The notes under the pieces: generated by a model
What the model saw: the letters and a program-made list of their open reading frames with translations, nothing else
Databases searched by the model: none
Told to the model about the DNA's origin: nothing
Shown: piece after piece, positions 61,288 through 64,000 of the stretch
Position numbering within the stretch: the first letter of the stretch is position 1
Layout of the letters: each line of letters begins with the position of its first letter
DNA from: Rheinheimera sp. 1928-s
GTDB taxonomy: Bacteria > Pseudomonadota > Gammaproteobacteria > Enterobacterales > Alteromonadaceae
DNA length: 64,000 nt
Direction of reading: 5' to 3'
Assembly: GCF_029269265.1 (NCBI RefSeq)
Contig: NZ_JARIXP010000001.1
Span: 827,452 to 891,451, forward strand
Position numbers and translations under genes: made by a program

Positions 61288-62181
61288 TCAGGCTAAAAGC
61301 GTGCTGAGTGCACTAAAACCCTGACGAATGGTTTCCACTCTGTTGTCGGTTTGGTCGCGCTCGACAAAAGCGTGTTTTAAACCTGCCTGTTTAGCTTTAG
61401 CAAAAATAGGTTTGAAATCAATCACGCCTTTGCCTACATCAGCAAAACCACCGGCTTTGTCCATGTCTTTGACATGCCAGAGCGGGAAACGGCCTGGTTG
61501 TCTGGCGAATAAATCCAGAGGGTTCAGGCCAGCTTTGACCACCCAATATAAATCCAGCTCCATTTGCACCAGTTTGGCATCTGTCTCATTGAGCAATACT
61601 TCGTAGGGCACCTCGCCGGACAGTTTAAAGAATTCAAAATCATGATTGTGGTAAGTCAGCTGCATACCTGCGGCCTGAATTTTCTCGCCCGCTTTGTTTA
61701 AAAACGCTGCTAAGGCTTTGTATTGGTCAATAGTTTTGCGGTCTGTGTCCATCAGATAAGGCAGTACCAGATATTTGTGACCCACTACTAAGGCTTGCTC
61801 AATCACCTTATCCAGATCTTTTTGCATCACATCCAAAGGCACATGAGCTGAGGGAGCGCTCAAGCCTTCGCTGTCCATAATCTTCTTCAGCTGAGTTGCG
61901 CTTTGATCGTAATAACCTGCAAATTCAACCTGGGTATAACCCACACCAGCCACCAGTTTTAAGGTATCGGCCACACTTTGTGACATCAAATCGCGCAGTG
62001 TATAAAGCTGCAAGCCGGGTACTACTTTAGCTGGCGTAGTTGCAACTTTCGTTTCTGCTGAAAGCGGCAACGAGGCCAGGCTCAAACCTGCCAGGCTCAA
62101 TGCACTGAGTTTCAGAAATTTCCGTCTTTGCTGATCCAGCAATTCTGGCTTTTGTTTGAAGATCGAATGGTCGTATGGCAT
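61288..62181 (-). CDS. Tat-exported sugar phosphate isomerase/epimerase family protein
   Basis: 297 residues; ATG preceded by AGGAGCTACAC. A twin-arginine signal is visible (QQRRKFLKLSALSLAGLSLA). The TIM-barrel AP_endonuc_2 fold has typical ligands: E in QVEFAGYYD, H in SAHVPL, YHNHDFEF, MELDLYWVVKAG and FVERDQ. Relatives epimerise or isomerise sugars such as 3-keto-glycosides or hydroxypyruvate, usually with Gfo/Idh/MocA oxidoreductases; one is divergent at 63606. Export suggests action on periplasmic sugars. A 45-base gap separates it from the LacI gene upstream. Confidence 0.92.
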   Translation of the reverse strand: MPYDHSIFKQKPELLDQQRRKFLKLSALSLAGLSLASLPLSAETKVATTPAKVVPGLQLYTLRDLMSQSVADTLKLVAGVGYTQVEFAGYYDQSATQLKKIMDSEGLSAPSAHVPLDVMQKDLDKVIEQALVVGHKYLVLPYLMDTDRKTIDQYKALAAFLNKAGEKIQAAGMQLTYHNHDFEFFKLSGEVPYEVLLNETDAKLVQMELDLYWVVKAGLNPLDLFARQPGRFPLWHVKDMDKAGGFADVGKGVIDFKPIFAKAKQAGLKHAFVERDQTDNRVETIRQGFSALSTLLA

Positions 62182-62226
62182 GTGTAGCTCCTGCTCTGGT
62201 GGCGTCAGCCAGCCGGTTAGATAAGG

Positions 62227-63240
62227 TCAGCTGAACCCTGCCGGAGCAGGACCTGTGCTGGCACGTTGAATAAGGTCAAAAGGTAAAATGACTTTAGGTG
62301 CTTTACCCAAACGACCTTCGAGTAAATCTATTAACAAAGTAACTGCTGTACTGCCAAATTCTTCTGCGGGCTGAGCTATGGTGGTCAGTGGCGGATCAGC
62401 AAAGGCAGCAAAAGAAATATCATCAAAACCTGCCACAGAGATATCACCAGGGACTGCAAAACCTTTTTGCTTAATGCCTTGTATAGCCCCTATTGCCATT
62501 TCATCGTTTTCACAAAACATGGCCGTAGGTGGATTGGGTAAGTTCAGTAGTTCAGTGGCAGCTTTATGGCCGGATTGCAAAGTAAAGTCGCCTGGATAAA
62601 GCAGGCTTTCATCAAAAGCGACACCAGCTGCATCTAAAGCATCCCGATAACCCGCTACCCTGTCACGGGTCAGCGGGCTGCGTGGTGGGCCTTTGATCAT
62701 GGCTATACGTTTGTGCCCCAGTTGCAGTAAATGTTCCGTCATAGCACAGGCTGCAGCTCTGTTATCCAATAACACAGTAGGGCAGGCGATACGGTCCAGC
62801 ACTTCACAGGCATTGACCATAGGCAATACAGTGCCGGTTTTCATTTCCAGCTGAGCAAAAGGATTATAAGCCCGAAGTTGAATTAAGCCGTCCGCTTGTG
62901 AGGTATGCACCATACGGGCATAACTTTGTTCCATCTCCTCGTCAGCAAGCGTATTGCATAACAACAAGGAATACCCTTTATCGTGGGCAGCCTGCTGCAT
63001 ACCGCTGATCACCCGGGCAAAAAATACGTTGGCAACAGTAGGCACCAATACCACCAGATTACGGGTTTTGCCTGAGCGAAACTTTACTGCCATCAGGTTT
63101 GGCTTATAACCCAGCAGTTTGACAGCTGTCAGCACTTTGGTGCGGGTTTTTAATGACACCAAATCAGGCTGTTGCAAGGCTCTGGATACTGTGGCGACAG
63201 AGACACCGGCTTGTTGTGCTACATCACGAATAGTGGACAT
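62227..63240 (-). CDS. LacI family transcriptional regulator
   Basis: 337 residues. HTH TIRDVAQQAGVSVATVSRAL at residues 3-22, hinge region AVKFRSGKTRNL, then a sugar-binding core ending in SVAGFDDISFAAFADPPLTT and the family-typical TIAQPAEEFG. Divergent from the oxidoreductase gene and in line with the isomerase gene. Two operator-like sequences lie in the divergent region (63349 and 63519), consistent with repression of both directions until an inducing sugar binds. Confidence 0.95.
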   Translation of the reverse strand: MSTIRDVAQQAGVSVATVSRALQQPDLVSLKTRTKVLTAVKLLGYKPNLMAVKFRSGKTRNLVVLVPTVANVFFARVISGMQQAAHDKGYSLLLCNTLADEEMEQSYARMVHTSQADGLIQLRAYNPFAQLEMKTGTVLPMVNACEVLDRIACPTVLLDNRAAACAMTEHLLQLGHKRIAMIKGPPRSPLTRDRVAGYRDALDAAGVAFDESLLYPGDFTLQSGHKAATELLNLPNPPTAMFCENDEMAIGAIQGIKQKGFAVPGDISVAGFDDISFAAFADPPLTTIAQPAEEFGSTAVTLLIDLLEGRLGKAPKVILPFDLIQRASTGPAPAGFS

Positions 63241-63348
63241 GAATACCTTTCATCTTATGGGTTTGCTCCGGATTTTATCTGGATATTCAATACTGTGCAT
63301 CTGTTTAGCCTGCGAAACTTCAACGACTGACTTTTTATAGGATTGTTG

Positions 63349-63364
63349 ATGTAACCGATTTCAT
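63349..63364. promoter_or_regulatory. LacI-type half-palindromic operator near the LacI gene
   Basis: ATGTAACCGATTTCAT is an imperfect palindrome with central CG, sharing TGTAA with the operator at 63519-63540. About 110 bases upstream of the LacI start codon. Confidence 0.45.
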
Positions 63365-63518
63365 TTATAAATCACTTTTTTGCAAAAGTGAAGACGATTT
63401 TGACAAATGCTGTTCGCTAATTTAGTGCAAATGCTCTTATTTGGTGCGGTGTTTTTCTGCTTTTGTCTAATTAAAGTGCATGATTTGCGACAAATAACGG
63501 ATTTTCTATTGACGACAC

Positions 63519-63540
63519 AAAATGTAATCCGTTACATTTT
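63519..63540. promoter_or_regulatory. LacI-type operator before the oxidoreductase gene
   Basis: The arms AAAATGTAA and TTACATTTT (9 bases each) surround TCCG. It overlaps the candidate -10 box and lies 66 bases before the ATG, so binding should repress transcription. Confidence 0.7.
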
Positions 63541-63605
63541 TTACAGCTTCGATTTTTGATCTACAGTCTGATTACATCAGGTCCTGTAAACCACAAGGAA
63601 AAACC

Positions 63606-64000
63606 ATGAAAGCCCCAGGCAAGCAAAAAATCCGTATGGGTATGGTAGGAGGCGGAGAAGGCGCCTTTATTGGTGCTGTGCACCGCCATGCAGCGGCTTT
63701 AGATGGCCAGATTGAACTGGTATGTGGCGCTTTTAGCCGGGATGCCGCTAATAACCAACGTACAGGTGAAGAGCTGTGTATCAGTCCAGACCGCCTTTAC
63801 AGCGACTGGCAACAATTACTGAAGCAGGAAGCGGCGTTGCCGGAAACTGAACGCATGCAGTTGTTGGTGATAGTCACGCCGAATCAATTGCATGTGCCCA
63901 TCAGCCGTGCCGCTGTAGCCGCGGGTTTTCATGTGTTTTGTGAAAAACCAGCTGGTGTCACGCTGGCTGAAACTCAGCAACTGGCGGTGGATTTAATTTC
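63606..64000 (+). CDS. Gfo/Idh/MocA family oxidoreductase, 3' truncated by window edge
   Basis: The frame is open from ATG 63606 to the last base (131 codons). It is preceded by CACAAGGAAAAACC. The N-terminal Rossmann fold is visible: IRMGMVGGGEGAFIGAVHRH (dinucleotide-binding glycines), then VIVTPNQLHVPIS and HVFCEKPAGVTLAET, where the EKP motif supplies the catalytic Lys. This family oxidises or reduces sugars and cyclitols with NAD(P). It lies divergent from LacI and close to the TIM-barrel isomerase, forming a likely sugar-modification set. Confidence 0.93.
   Translation, partial: MKAPGKQKIRMGMVGGGEGAFIGAVHRHAAALDGQIELVCGAFSRDAANNQRTGEELCISPDRLYSDWQQLLKQEAALPETERMQLLVIVTPNQLHVPISRAAVAAGFHVFCEKPAGVTLAETQQLAVDLI

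Larger units (their letters stand above)
63241..63605. promoter_or_regulatory. Divergent control region of the LacI and oxidoreductase genes
   Basis: 365 bases without a gene. Holds two operator-like sites (separate entries) and, for the plus strand, TTGACG at 63509-63514 with TACATT at 63533-63538 (18-base spacer), a promoter whose -10 lies inside the palindrome at 63519-63540. The A/T-rich stretch 63360-63440 may hold the minus-strand promoter. Confidence 0.5.

Noticed and set aside
1-64000. CRISPR arrays, tRNA or rRNA genes and riboswitches
   Set aside because: No regularly spaced direct repeats, no tRNA cloverleaf or rRNA sequence and no known riboswitch core were noticed. A covariance search was not possible, so small RNAs may be missed.

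Overview
The window reads as chromosomal DNA of a free-living, probably aquatic gammaproteobacterium of the Alteromonadales/Chromatiaceae type; Rheinheimera is my best guess. This rests on TonB-dependent receptors beside a tryptophan-halogenase-like gene, secreted M28 and M16 peptidases, a GlyGly-CTERM protein, the ydbH-ynbE-ydbL set and integron-type gene cassettes. No rRNA, tRNA, CRISPR array, prophage or complete insertion sequence was recognised.

Layout. 1-4.2 kb: a 5'-truncated chemotaxis receptor, a periplasmic solute-binding protein, a second chemotaxis receptor and a DUF6429 protein. 4.2-11.4 kb: small conserved genes, a GH13 alpha-amylase lipoprotein (minus strand) and two tandem M28 aminopeptidase paralogs. 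11.5-14.3 kb: an 874-residue GlyGly-CTERM protein, followed by a 13-codon remnant of a third M28 copy with its terminator. 14.3-17 kb: LysR regulator divergent from a DJ-1/PfpI protein, then a small transporter and an ABM monooxygenase. 17-22 kb: a large TonB receptor and a GGDEF-EAL protein. 22-30 kb (minus): RND permease and adaptor, then an M16 peptidase. 30-33 kb: ydbH, an unlisted 25-codon ORF, ynbE, ydbL and a convergent YciI gene. 33-41.4 kb: a MacAB-like export operon ending in a sigma-54 response regulator, its histidine kinase and a LacI regulator, headed by a -24/-12 promoter with upstream palindromes. 41.4-46.3 kb: an EEP-family hydrolase, an unknown ankyrin-like protein, an alpha/beta hydrolase and a c-type cytochrome.

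46.7-51.4 kb is a run of about seven gene cassettes separated by attC-like sites, with no integrase in the window (a CALIN-like array). The cassettes encode a possible PD-(D/E)XK protein, a transglutaminase-like protein, an NTR-domain lipoprotein, a membrane protein, a frameshifted phytanoyl-CoA dioxygenase, a PD40 protein and a truncated ORF. Two copies of a 143-base palindrome-ended repeat, and one half copy, sit among them.

51.4-64 kb: a beta-lactamase-fold serine hydrolase, a PPK2 polyphosphate kinase, an MFS transporter, then a minus-strand uptake locus (TonB receptor, TPR/2OG-oxygenase protein, tryptophan-halogenase-like protein), a Tat-exported TIM-barrel isomerase, a LacI regulator and a divergent, truncated Gfo/Idh/MocA oxidoreductase. 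LacI-type palindromes lie before the receptor and in the LacI/oxidoreductase divergent region, suggesting carbohydrate-responsive control.

Two near-identical long palindromes carrying GGGGTCAGATCACATTAG lie immediately after stop codons in convergent intergenic gaps (22.15 and 32.63 kb) and probably act as bidirectional terminators.
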